A DNA stretch of 64,000 nucleotides, from positions 655,967 through 719,966 of the forward strand of contig NZ_JH636443.1 of the NCBI RefSeq assembly GCF_000255705.1, given 5' to 3'. A model generated the notes under the pieces. The model had not been told where the DNA came from and searched no databases. It saw nothing but the letters and a program-made list of their open reading frames with translations. This document shows, one piece after another, positions 16,826-27,378 of the stretch. The stretch comes from Zavarzinella formosa DSM 19928 (GTDB lineage: Bacteria > Planctomycetota > Planctomycetia > Gemmatales > Gemmataceae). Each line of letters starts with the position of its first letter. Position 1 is the stretch's first letter. A program made the translations under genes and the position numbers.

Positions 16826-17683
16826 TTACTTCTTCGTGACAAACCCCACCATCGCTTTGGTCAGCGGGTCTTGGGCGCTGACCGCTAGGTTGATGATGAT
16901 GCTGAAGTGGTTGCGTTTTTCCAGTTTCATCACGGTCACTTCGTTCTTCAATTCCTTCAGCTTTTTGCCAAAGTCCTCGGCCATTTTGTCGAGGGTCAGG
17001 AAGTCGGCGTCCGCGTAGGAAACGAGAAACGGCGGTAGTGATCCCTTCACATGGGTGACCGGGGAGGCCGCCTTGCACATTTCATCTTCCTTGCCGAACG
17101 GACGGTGGAAGACCGGCACGATGCTGGTGATGGCATAGACGCCGCTGATCGGCATCACGCCGCTGATGTCCGCCACGGAACACTTTTCGGCCTTCAGGTA
17201 TTGGTCGTCCGTCGCCAGCAGGGAGACGAGATGGCCACCGGCTGAATGGCCGGAGACGTAGAGCTTCTTTTCATCTCCCCCGAGTTTGGCGGCGTTGGCC
17301 TTCATCCACGCAAACGCCTTGGCCACGTCCTTGATGTGATCGGGGTGCTTCACATTGTTGTCAGCACGCGAGAGACGATAGTTGATGATGACGGTGCCAA
17401 TCCCCTGTTGAGCGAACGTCTGGCCGAGGGAACCGTACAAGTCTTTGCTGCCGGAGTTCCACGACCCGCCGTGGACGAACATCATCATCGGGAATTTCTT
17501 AACGTCTTTCGGCAGATAAACATCCAGCTTGTGCCGGACGGGGTCGGCGTCCTTGTCCGGGTTGTAAGTGATGTTGAGTTGCTTGGTGATTTCCGGCGGG
17601 GCGACGGTTGCTTTCGGAGCTTCCTGAGCCAAAAGGGGCCAGGCAATCAGCGAAAGCAACAGGACGAATGGTTGACGGCTCAT
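16826..17683 (-). CDS. Secreted alpha/beta-hydrolase (esterase/lipase)
   Basis: 285 residues from the ATG heading MSRQPFVLLL, giving a signal peptide (cleavage near LLAQEAP). Oxyanion-hole HGGSWNSG, nucleophile elbow GHSAGG, acid YADADFL and final His in RNHFSI are all present, so the triad is complete. The layout matches the carboxylesterase/BD-FAE group, which cleaves carbohydrate-linked or small esters outside the cytoplasm. The natural substrate is unknown. It reads toward the operon's last gene and is separated from it by a palindromic terminator. Confidence 0.88.
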   Translation of the reverse strand: MSRQPFVLLLSLIAWPLLAQEAPKATVAPPEITKQLNITYNPDKDADPVRHKLDVYLPKDVKKFPMMMFVHGGSWNSGSKDLYGSLGQTFAQQGIGTVIINYRLSRADNNVKHPDHIKDVAKAFAWMKANAAKLGGDEKKLYVSGHSAGGHLVSLLATDDQYLKAEKCSVADISGVMPISGVYAITSIVPVFHRPFGKEDEMCKAASPVTHVKGSLPPFLVSYADADFLTLDKMAEDFGKKLKELKNEVTVMKLEKRNHFSIIINLAVSAQDPLTKAMVGFVTKK

Positions 17684-17788
17684 GGAATCAAATCGCAGGG
17701 GTGCGTCGGGAAAGGTCATTTCATCATACCCCATTCTTAGGGCGGGGTTTCGCGGGTTGCCGGAAGATTCACGGGTTTTCGGCGGCGA

Positions 17789-20700
17789 TTACTTCTTCGT
17801 CATCCAAAACACATGGATCGCCAGATTCCCCTTCGCATCCTTGACGTACACGATCACCTTGGTGTCCAGACGGGCATCCGGCGGGACGGGCCAGGTGAGT
17901 TCGCCGTTTTCATCAACCTTCATCGCGGCCGGGCCGCTGACCGTGAATTTCAGCCCGCCCAACCGGGAGGTCACTTTGAGCGGGTATTTCCACAGTTCGC
18001 CGGGAACGAAGACGGCCGGGGGCGTCGATGTCACCCAAGGGGCTTCCACGCCGGATTTGGCCATCTCGGCCTCCAAATCGGCCGGGTACACATGAATTTT
18101 GTCGAGCGTTCCGGAAACCACGACCAACACCTTTGCCTTGGGAATGAAATGCACCAGTTCCGGCATCCGGTGCATGGACATAAACGGGTTGAATTCTTTC
18201 TCCAAAGGATCGATGGTCTTCACGGTCATGATCGGCTTGGCGATGTTGCCGCCGGCGTAGAGGTCGAAACCGGGCGAGGTGTCCGGTGTGGCCAGGGCCT
18301 TCGGCGTGCCTAGCGGGGCGGGAATGGACTTTGTCCAGTGGTAACGCATCACAAAATGGCCGTCTGCCGAGGGGAGCATGACGCTGACCGGAGGGACCCC
18401 CTGGGCGGGTTGCAGCGAAATATCCGTATTGTTGAACTTCGTGAGTTTGGGGCTTAACGGACCATAGCCGCCGGTGTAGACCGATCCGGCGTCGTTCGCG
18501 GGAATGGCGAATGCGGTCGGGAACGGGGCGACTTCTTTTGTCAGGCCGACCGGCGTGAAGGTCAGCAGGTTCGTGGAAATTCGCGGTTGCAGGCCGCTCA
18601 ACAAGCTCGCGCCGGGGGGAGCCATCGAGACGCCGATGGTCCGGCCGTCCGGGGAGGACCAGAGAAACTTGCCCGCGATGTCCGGCCCGCTCAACGCGGT
18701 TTCTGTTGTCCTGAAGGGTTCGAGGGAATCGCCGTCGATCAGAACGATGCCGCTTTGGCCGTCTCTGGCAATCAGCGGCCCGTCCGTCCGGTGGCCGATG
18801 GACATCAACTGGGCGCTGATTTGAAGCATCGGCCCCTGCTTTTCTTCTTTGCCAGTCAGCAGATCAAATCGGCGGACAGACTGGCTCCGGACATCTTGAA
18901 CAAAGAGCTTGGTCATCCCGGCCAGCCACGCCCCGGCGCCGTCGAACAGTTCGATGGTCCGCGTCACTTTGAGTTCATCCAAATCGAACACGTCAATCGT
19001 CTTCGGGTCGCGCTGCCGCAGAATGAACCGACCCCCGCCGGCGAGGGCCACCGTGCCGCGCTGGACGATCAGCTTCGCGGGTTGCTCGAACGTGTATGTC
19101 ACCGGCTCTTTCAAATCATGCGATTTGATCGGCAGCGGGGCGGGCCACGGCGGGAACACCAAGTGCTTCGTGGCCGCGACCGGCGGCCCGATCCTCGGCG
19201 GGTCAACCTTGGGAATCATTGGCATGGGCGGGTCGATCTTGGTCATCGGAGGATTGACCTTCGGCGGATCAATCTTGGTCGCCGGGGGCATCGGTTTCAC
19301 ATTCTCCGGGACGGGGTCCATCGGGAGATTGTTGAAATTGACCGGAAGTAACACCGTTTTCAGGGCTGTCCGGTCGTGCCAAACCACCAAGTTGGCATCC
19401 GGGATCGCTGTGATCAGATAGCTCCCGTGAGACCGTTCCGTGATATTGTCCGGCGAGGGAATTCCCTCGAATGCCTTGATGATCCGGCCGACCGGTTCTC
19501 GCCGCCCGGATTTATAAACCACCAATCCGGTGTAATCGGGATCATTTCCCTGACGGTATCGGGAGGAATGAACCTCCAGACAGTAGTCTCCCGTGAGCGA
19601 GGGAATCAGCGGCGGCAGTTGGCTTCCCGCCGCGGGCATCGGCCGGTTCAGCTTGCTGAAATATCCCGTCTGATCCGTCACCGAGTTCCCGAGAAAGAAC
19701 GCTTTTCCGTCGCCCGAGAGAGCGGCATAGGCCTTCTCAGACGCCGGCGAGTAGGGAACCATCCGGGTGCCGTCCGGTTCCATCATGACCATAAACGACT
19801 TGTCATCCCGGAGAAGCCCCCGCGAGAACATGGTTCGCCCGTCGGCGGAGACGACCGGGGCCAGCCTCGCCATCGGCAGCTCCTTTTTTTTACCCTCGCC
19901 GGTTTTCATTTTGGACAACGTTGACAGATCCATGAACTCCAACTGGCGGACGCAGACCAGAATCAACGGACCTTCGGAGGCGGCGCCCATGCTCAGGTGG
20001 ACCACTTCATGGCGATTCGCCTCCGATTGCTCCAGTTTGCCCGTTTCGAGGTCATATCGCCGCAGCCACCCCAGGCGGGACTGCTCCCCGTCGGAGATCA
20101 CCAGTTTGCTCTGGCCCGCCGCGAACGGGGGGTTGGGAGCCGTCGTGCGGATCGTGAGATGAACCCGGTTGGCGATCAGGTCGTACACGCGAATTTCGCA
20201 AGGTTTCGGCAAGTCGATGAGAAAACGCCCCCCGCCCCCGAACGTCAGGCGGTGGTTGGTGATGTTGGCGTCCTGGACCGACGGGGCTTTGAGGGTTGTT
20301 GGCTTCAGCGGCTCGGGAGGAGCCGCCGGAACCGGCGGCAGCCTCCAGGCGATGTCCGCCTTGGGCGGCATCGTCCAGGAAGAAACTCTCAAGGGGACCA
20401 CCCGAAGGCGGTCCTTCTCCAGCGGGGCCATGAGACACGCCCCGGCCATGAGGTTCACCTGAATGCAGGCGGGCAGGTCCATCGTGTTGCGATATTGTTC
20501 GTCCATGCCCGGAAGGTCCACATGGGCGGCGATCATCTGGCTGGAGGAACGGCGAATCCGCAACTGGCTTTTCCGCACGCCGAATTCGAGCCGCTTCTCG
20601 AACATCACCAGCGCCTCGGCGTCTTCCGGGGGAACAGGCAGGACGTTCATCTCCGGGTCCGGCGCCGAGGCGAGGTCCGGCTGAGCATCGCGGAGGGAAT

Positions 20701-23326
20701 CCAACGACGCCCGCCGGGTGGGGTGGCCGCCGAAAAACAACAACTTGCCGTCCGGCCCCGGCTGGACGTATCGGGCCGTTCCTTCGGCTGATCGAACCGT
20801 CACGGCGTCGGGAGTCAGCGTGGCCGCGCGGATTTCCCCGGCGCCGTTTCGGGACGAGACATTCGCGAAGGTCCGGCCGTTGGCCGATGCCCATACGCCG
20901 CCGGTCGAAAACGGGAAAAGGCTCTTGTCCTTGTCGGTCATGGGAAGCGTCATCGGGGCGAGCGATTCCGCGTCGAACAGCGCCGCCCATTTGCCGGCCC
21001 GCACAAACAACGGCCCTTCGGACGCGCTGCCGATCACCAATTCGGCGGTCTTGCCGAACAACCGCGACTCGCGCCCGTGACTCTTGCCGTCCGCCAGCGC
21101 AAAGCGCTCCACCGTTTGCGTGCCGGGCTGATAAACGAACAGGCGGGTCATCCCGGCCGTCACGGTCGCGTTGGCATCGCCCACGTCAATGGTGCGTTCG
21201 ATGGCCATTGTGTTGACATCGAAGACATGGGCCTTCATTGCCGCCTTCGCATGAAGGATGACATATCGCCCGCCGCCGGCCGGGATCATCGAGTCAAACT
21301 TGCCGGGCACGGGGATATCCGTCGGATTGTCCTTGTCGGCCGGTTGGTGCGGGTTGATGGTTGCCTCCCCCGGAATGGCGGGCAATTTGTAAGCGATACG
21401 ATCAGGGATTCCCTTCGGTTCCTCGATCACCACCGGGACGGGCTTCCTCGGCTCCGGGTCCGGCACATATTCCTCCGGTTCGTCGGATTTCCGCAGCGTG
21501 AAGACGTGGAGCGTCTCCTTTGCGGTCCCGTCTTTCACGTTCAACACCACGGAGATTTCCCGGTCGTTTAGGGTGATGTCCGGCTTCCAGGAAATCGTGC
21601 CGTCCGGCGCCACTTTCATCCCCGCCGGGCCGGATTCCAGGTTGAACATCAGCTTGCCCGCCCGGCTGCGGACCCGCACGGGATACCGAAACTCCCGGCC
21701 GGAGGAATAGGTTCGCGGCGGCTGCGACGTGACCAACAGATAGTCCATCCCGCTGTCGTCCATCGCCTGGTCGAGATCAACGGGAATCAGGTTCAGCTTG
21801 TCCCGCGACGGGGATAGAACCGTCAGAAGGCCGGCTCGCGGGATGAAAAGCACGGATTCGGTCAGCGAGACATCATTCTTCCAACCGGCGACGGGCATGC
21901 TGGCCAGACGGATAAGCGGCTTGTCCACCCCATACGCATGAACGGACACCGCAGCGGCCGAATCCTTGGGGACCAAAGCGGGGCCGCCGGATTCGGACAG
22001 GTAGTTGAGGCGGAAATAATATGGCCCGTGTTCCGCCGGCAGAAGCATCAGCCCCTTTCTCGCGTCCAACGGCTCTTTGGGCAAAACAACGGCCGCATCA
22101 AAACGACCGTCGGAGGTAATCGCCCCCACTCCGCCGAAGAAGAATCGCCGGCCGTCGGGGCTGGGCTTGCCGAAAAAGAAGATTTCGCCGAAACGGCTTT
22201 TCACATCCGCCCCCCCGCTGTCAAGGACAACGGTGCAATGGTCGCGGACACGATTGACCGACGCGAAGGCCCGGCCGTTGGCGCCGGCCCAAAGCTTGTC
22301 CGTCGTGAATGGCAAATGCACGGGTTGCGGATCGGGATTGCCAAACGGCGGATTGGCCGGAGCGGGGACATCGGGCAGTTGCATTCTTGTCAGAGTTTCC
22401 AAGTCCAACAGGATGCCGCCTTGCTCCGTGGCGACAGCGACCGGTCCGGCCGACGCGCTGCCCATCGCGAGTTGTTTGATGTTTCCTGCCAACTTCAACG
22501 GTTTCATCAACTCCCGCTCGCCCGTCAGCAGGTTGTGCCGTTGGATCATCCCTGCCTCGGGCAGGTAAGTGACGATCTTGTTCATCCCGGCCGTGATGAG
22601 CGGCTTGTCCTCGGCCAGGTCCACATATTTCGTGATCTTCCCCTCGTTGACATCGAAGAGGCCTAGCTTCCGGATTTTGGAGAAGTGGAACACGATGAAC
22701 CGGCCGTCCCCCGCCGGGATTGCCCGGTCGGCCACCTCCGGCAGCGAATATTCTTTCCGCTCCGTCCCGGCCCACGGCTTGATCGGCAACCGGGCCGGCG
22801 CAGGGGGCAGTTTCAGCGGCGGCGCTGGCGGCACGACACGGGGGGGAATGTTGATTTCGATCTTTGGAACATTCGGCCCGAAAGCCGGCATCTCGATCTT
22901 CGGCGGCTCAAACTTTGGCTCCTCCGGCTTCCGTTCCTCTGGCTTCCGTTCCGGCCACTCTTTTTTGATGGCCATTTTCGGATCTGGCGCGCGCCAGGGG
23001 GGCCCGTCCTTGTGCTCGATTTTTCGAGGATCGATTCTTGGAAACTCCTTGTTCTGATCCGGAGCCGGGTTGTTGACGGCGACTTGCGGGCCGACATCGT
23101 CTTTGAGAGTGAACCAGGCGACCGTCCCGACCGCTCCGAGACCGCCGAACACAAGAAGCAGGCCGCCGAACACAAGGGCGTAAATCAACCCCTTGCCGCT
23201 GTGAGCCGGCAGGGGCCAGCGGGGCAGCGGGGCGGTGCAGTTCGGGCATTTGTTGGCCTTGCCCAGCCGGGAATCCGGCAACGGAGAGATGACGCCGCAA
23301 ACGTCACACTGATAACGCACGGCCAT
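17789..23326 (-). CDS. Giant zinc-ribbon membrane protein with four propeller-like repeats
   Basis: 1845 residues from the ATG heading MAVRYQCDVC. An N-terminal zinc ribbon (CDVC, then CPNC 20 residues later) is followed by one membrane helix (about 46-72) and a Pro/Lys/Glu-rich linker. Four homologous blocks begin near residues 190, 675, 1015 and 1410. Each opens with an AGGGRF-type strand, a FDV(N/D)-type strand and an AGMTKLF-type strand, suggesting beta-propellers. Blocks 1 and 4 end in a cadherin/Ig-like module (YPVRVRSRAGKL, YPLKVTSRLGGL); blocks 2 and 3 lack it. The architecture suggests a cytoplasmic ribbon and a long exterior part. Function unknown. Confidence 0.85.
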   Translation of the reverse strand: MAVRYQCDVCGVISPLPDSRLGKANKCPNCTAPLPRWPLPAHSGKGLIYALVFGGLLLVFGGLGAVGTVAWFTLKDDVGPQVAVNNPAPDQNKEFPRIDPRKIEHKDGPPWRAPDPKMAIKKEWPERKPEERKPEEPKFEPPKIEMPAFGPNVPKIEINIPPRVVPPAPPLKLPPAPARLPIKPWAGTERKEYSLPEVADRAIPAGDGRFIVFHFSKIRKLGLFDVNEGKITKYVDLAEDKPLITAGMNKIVTYLPEAGMIQRHNLLTGERELMKPLKLAGNIKQLAMGSASAGPVAVATEQGGILLDLETLTRMQLPDVPAPANPPFGNPDPQPVHLPFTTDKLWAGANGRAFASVNRVRDHCTVVLDSGGADVKSRFGEIFFFGKPSPDGRRFFFGGVGAITSDGRFDAAVVLPKEPLDARKGLMLLPAEHGPYYFRLNYLSESGGPALVPKDSAAAVSVHAYGVDKPLIRLASMPVAGWKNDVSLTESVLFIPRAGLLTVLSPSRDKLNLIPVDLDQAMDDSGMDYLLVTSQPPRTYSSGREFRYPVRVRSRAGKLMFNLESGPAGMKVAPDGTISWKPDITLNDREISVVLNVKDGTAKETLHVFTLRKSDEPEEYVPDPEPRKPVPVVIEEPKGIPDRIAYKLPAIPGEATINPHQPADKDNPTDIPVPGKFDSMIPAGGGRYVILHAKAAMKAHVFDVNTMAIERTIDVGDANATVTAGMTRLFVYQPGTQTVERFALADGKSHGRESRLFGKTAELVIGSASEGPLFVRAGKWAALFDAESLAPMTLPMTDKDKSLFPFSTGGVWASANGRTFANVSSRNGAGEIRAATLTPDAVTVRSAEGTARYVQPGPDGKLLFFGGHPTRRASLDSLRDAQPDLASAPDPEMNVLPVPPEDAEALVMFEKRLEFGVRKSQLRIRRSSSQMIAAHVDLPGMDEQYRNTMDLPACIQVNLMAGACLMAPLEKDRLRVVPLRVSSWTMPPKADIAWRLPPVPAAPPEPLKPTTLKAPSVQDANITNHRLTFGGGGRFLIDLPKPCEIRVYDLIANRVHLTIRTTAPNPPFAAGQSKLVISDGEQSRLGWLRRYDLETGKLEQSEANRHEVVHLSMGAASEGPLILVCVRQLEFMDLSTLSKMKTGEGKKKELPMARLAPVVSADGRTMFSRGLLRDDKSFMVMMEPDGTRMVPYSPASEKAYAALSGDGKAFFLGNSVTDQTGYFSKLNRPMPAAGSQLPPLIPSLTGDYCLEVHSSRYRQGNDPDYTGLVVYKSGRREPVGRIIKAFEGIPSPDNITERSHGSYLITAIPDANLVVWHDRTALKTVLLPVNFNNLPMDPVPENVKPMPPATKIDPPKVNPPMTKIDPPMPMIPKVDPPRIGPPVAATKHLVFPPWPAPLPIKSHDLKEPVTYTFEQPAKLIVQRGTVALAGGGRFILRQRDPKTIDVFDLDELKVTRTIELFDGAGAWLAGMTKLFVQDVRSQSVRRFDLLTGKEEKQGPMLQISAQLMSIGHRTDGPLIARDGQSGIVLIDGDSLEPFRTTETALSGPDIAGKFLWSSPDGRTIGVSMAPPGASLLSGLQPRISTNLLTFTPVGLTKEVAPFPTAFAIPANDAGSVYTGGYGPLSPKLTKFNNTDISLQPAQGVPPVSVMLPSADGHFVMRYHWTKSIPAPLGTPKALATPDTSPGFDLYAGGNIAKPIMTVKTIDPLEKEFNPFMSMHRMPELVHFIPKAKVLVVVSGTLDKIHVYPADLEAEMAKSGVEAPWVTSTPPAVFVPGELWKYPLKVTSRLGGLKFTVSGPAAMKVDENGELTWPVPPDARLDTKVIVYVKDAKGNLAIHVFWMTKK

Positions 23327-23464
23327 GACCGAACTCCGCGAGATCAAGCAAACGGAAATGATTGAGGAGGAGTTTACCCGAGATGAAGCCGACAAACAAG
23401 CGGCTCAGGCGCAGACATGAAGACCAACATGAAAACCAAAGGCATTTTCAGCCGCGGATCGAAC

Positions 23465-23608
23465 ACGGCTGGAACACGGATTCGGAGAAGACCAAAACAA
23501 TGATGAAGGCAGAGTCAGAAGGCGGGAGATTGATCCTGAATTTTCTTGCCCGGTCTTTCATCAGGTCTTGATGTGATTTGGTTTTGTCCGAATCCGTGTT
23601 CCAGCCGT
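23465..23608. repeat. Inverted repeat, family AACACGGCTGGAACACGG
   Basis: The arms at 23465-23486 and 23587-23608 are a perfect 22-bp inverted repeat within the 313-bp gap 23327-23639. A degenerate relative of its flank (AGCCACGGATCGAACAC) recurs near 27271. Apart from this repeat I see nothing convincing in the gap; the promoter of the giant gene must lie here. Confidence 0.7.
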
Positions 23609-23639
23609 GGCTAAAAATTCTTCCCTAAATCAATCGTCA

Positions 23640-23927
23640 TTACCGCTTCGGCGGCTGGCCTTTTTGAGCGCGTTCCGCTGCACGCACTTCGGCGGCATGA
23701 GCGCGTTCCGCCTCGTTCACGAGAGCTTCTTCGGTGGGAACATAGACAGCCTTTGGAAGCATTTTTTCACGTTGCTTCTCCACGGCCGACACTTCTTGGC
23801 TGTGTTTTTCCTCGGCGTCAATTTGCGCCTGGCTCAATGTCGGCGCTTGGGCCGGCGGATTATCGTTCCCGCAGCCGGTCAGCGATAACACAGAAAACGG
23901 AAAAGCAACCATCATTAATCTTCGCAT
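23640..23927 (-). CDS. Small lipoprotein, hypothetical
   Basis: 95 residues. The signal peptide ends in the lipobox LTGC, so C19 is the lipidated cysteine. The remainder (about 75 residues) is charged, Ala/Glu-rich and probably helical (QIDAEEKHSQEVSAVEKQREK, shortened here). No catalytic motif is seen. It stands alone between the zinc-ribbon gene and a DUF1559 gene on the same strand. Function unknown. Confidence 0.72.
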   Translation of the reverse strand: MRRLMMVAFPFSVLSLTGCGNDNPPAQAPTLSQAQIDAEEKHSQEVSAVEKQREKMLPKAVYVPTEEALVNEAERAHAAEVRAAERAQKGQPPKR

Positions 23928-24078
23928 CGAAAGCGTCCCCGGCGGGAATTATTTGTTTTGTGGATTGATCGGCGGCATCGAGGCAAGGTGTCCGTCAAGG
24001 AGGACCCCGTTGGTTTTTCGGGGCCTCCCGGTCAGCGATACCATTTTCGTGTCTCAGGTTCGGAAGACCTGAGATTGA

Positions 24079-25068
<990 letters not shown>

Positions 25069-25537
25069 TAACAACACCTGTCGAAAAACGAAGTCCGTTG
25101 GGCAATTAGATTGGGCAATGGAAATGATTAGGCCCGTCACGTGTGGGAATCGTGAAGAATATGGGTGGATTAAAAGATTTGAAACCGCGTGAGCAACCAG
25201 TAATTTTTGTGGTGAAAAATGCGTCAAAATGAACGTAATCGGTAATGATCGGCCGTGAAACCAAACTTTGGATTGACAATCAGATGATTGTTGTCAATGT
25301 GGTTGCATTGCAACTAATTGAAACAGGTTTACATGTCCGTGGAAGTGACAGTGCAATAATTATCTTTGGTTATCAATGCATTTTGTTAGATATGTTCAAT
25401 TGACGGGTCCTTCAGTTGCTTCCTCGAGCGTCCAGGGCCGGACACCCGAGGAGAAGAAATTACGACGCCGAATGGCTGCTGCGCCGAGAACCGCGTCGGT
25501 GCGATCTGGCGCTTTGCCGGGCAATAATAGAGCAACC
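25069..25537. other. AT-rich spacer between two DUF1559 genes
   Basis: 469 bases, clearly richer in A+T than neighbouring genes in its left 300 bases. No reading frame with coding character. It should contain the promoter of the downstream (24079-25068) gene. Confidence 0.6.
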
Positions 25538-26524
25538 TCAGTTCAAGCCGAGGGCTTCCCCGCCGCTCCGTGAACCGATGGCAGACCAAACATTCACATC
25601 CACCGTGAACGAAACGAAACGCACCGAGCCGTCCCCCATCACGGCATTCATGCCACTTGTGTGAGAACTGCCGAAAGACTCGTTCCAGATGGTGCCGCTC
25701 GTCGCCAAAGGCGCGTCTCTGTTCGCCCGCGGAAGGCGGTCAATGGTCACCGCAGATCCGTCTTGCTTGCCGAAGCAATTAACGCAACTGTACGTGCCGC
25801 CTGTGCACCGCACATGGTCTTCATCCCAGCCGGCATTACACCAGGATTCATTTTCGCCACCATCCAGCGAATTGCCTTGTGCCTTCGGGTTCAGCCACTT
25901 TTCACCAACCAACAAGGTGTTGGAGGTGCCATCGGTAATGGACGACATGGTGATGGTCGGATATGTAAAGCGAACAGTGCCAGTCTCGTCCGTGTAGCTG
26001 GGATGAATCACGAGACCACCACCATCAGGCGCCCAGGTGTTCCCGGCGCAACCGACGTAGTCGGATTTGTACGTGGTGCTGTACACGGTCGGCAGGCGGG
26101 ATGACGGACAGGTGTAGACCGGAACGGCCGTGGCATACAAGGTTGCCCGACTGACAACGTTGTACAGATTGTCCTGTTCGATGTTGGGCAGGATTTTGTA
26201 TTCCCAGCTGAAACCCGCGCGGTTGTCCATTTGACCAGCCGCATTCTTGGTTGTGACACTCAGGTCTTGCCAACTGGTTTCTGAAGTCCCCCAGGGAACA
26301 GAGCCGTCAAACGCTCCGCCCGGAAAAGCATTTTGCGTGTCGTGGTAGTTGTGGAAGGCCAGGCCGATCTGCTTAAGATTGTTACTGCATCTTGCCCGAG
26401 AGGCAGCTTCGCGGATCTTCTGCACGGCGGGGAGAAGCAGTCCGATGAGAATCGCGATGATTGCAATCACCACCAACAACTCAATCAACGTAAAACCGGA
26501 TCGAAGCGATCTGCTGCGAAGCAT
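25538..26524 (-). CDS. DUF1559 pseudopilin-like protein (H-X9-DG), paralogue
   Basis: 328 residues from the ATG heading [11 protein letters not shown]. Prepilin signal [19 protein letters not shown], then [20 protein letters not shown] as in its neighbour, and H-X9-DG near the C-terminus ([15 protein letters not shown]). The leader bases CAGGTGTTGTTA before the ATG are the same as in the 24079-25068 gene, so the duplication included the translation start. Cysteines in the middle part (YSCVNCFG) are not shared with the neighbour. Confidence 0.93.
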   Translation of the reverse strand: MLRSRSLRSGFTLIELLVVIAIIAILIGLLLPAVQKIREAASRARCSNNLKQIGLAFHNYHDTQNAFPGGAFDGSVPWGTSETSWQDLSVTTKNAAGQMDNRAGFSWEYKILPNIEQDNLYNVVSRATLYATAVPVYTCPSSRLPTVYSTTYKSDYVGCAGNTWAPDGGGLVIHPSYTDETGTVRFTYPTITMSSITDGTSNTLLVGEKWLNPKAQGNSLDGGENESWCNAGWDEDHVRCTGGTYSCVNCFGKQDGSAVTIDRLPRANRDAPLATSGTIWNESFGSSHTSGMNAVMGDGSVRFVSFTVDVNVWSAIGSRSGGEALGLN

Positions 26525-27378
26525 TAACAACACCTGTTGAAAAAGAGAACCATTGGGCAAAAGAAATGATTAGGCCCATAATGTGTGGAAATCGCGAAGA
26601 ACACGGGTGGATCAAAAGATGTGAAAGCCAGATGAGTGGACGGTGATTTGGCTGATGAAAAATGCGCAAACTTTGCTGGCGAAAATTGCGTCAATTTGAA
26701 TATTCAGCGATGAATTTATTGAAGAAATTTATTTTGTCCGGACAGATGCCATGTGTCAATTCAATGTCGCAAAAGGCAATCAACTATATGTTTGTGTGGC
26801 TGTCATATTGCAATGGCAATGCGACGTGCATTATTATTGAATCAATGTATTGTTATGTTGTCGCGGTGGCATTCTCCCTTGATTCGCTGATGCCGGATTC
26901 CATTGACCGCGAAAACTTTGTGTGGCAGGAACCGAAGATCCGCAATATTGCGGATCTTCGAAGAGGAGGGTGAAAACGACCCCAAAATGGCTTGGATTAT
27001 CCCAAAATCATCAAGGAGCCCCCTGTTTTTCCGGGGGTTTTGAAAAAAAGTGTTCAGTTGGCCCATCAAATTTGACCACATTTGGGGTGCGAAACGGACT
27101 GAATTGGTCACCGGGAGGTTGTTTTACCTCCTTTTCACATCACTTTTGAGTCGGATTTTGACCGGTTTTGAAATCTTGAAAACCCAAGGGCTGTAGCCTC
27201 TTCGTCCACAAGAAATCTCCGACCTATTTGAATGTTTGAAATAGCCACGAAGGCAAAGAGAAGAATTTTTAGCCACGGATCGAACACAGCCTCGCGTTCG
27301 GCAACACCCCGGCCGGGGATGCGTTTGCGCGGCAGCCCCTCCTTCCGCCGTCGGCAAGATGTTCGTAATGCGTAGTTT
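26525..27378. other. AT-rich 854-bp gene-poor spacer
   Basis: Low-GC stretch with no believable gene. It holds a perfect 28-bp palindrome (26933-26960), a CCCCC/GGGGG hairpin near 27018-27036, a weak GGAGGT/ACCTCC hairpin with four T at 27114-27135, and a fragment of the AGCCACGGATCGAACAC repeat near 27271. It may be a degraded insertion; no transposase remnant was recognised. Confidence 0.6.
26933..26960. repeat. Perfect 28-bp palindrome
   Basis: CGAAGATCCGCAAT followed immediately by its exact complement, with no loop. No U-run follows, so it is not an ordinary terminator; a dimeric regulator site or repeat remnant is possible. Confidence 0.85.

Noticed and set aside
26662-26973. 103-residue plus-strand reading frame in the AT-rich spacer
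   Set aside because: Unusual composition, no ribosome site, no recognisable motif, and it runs through the perfect palindrome; probably chance.
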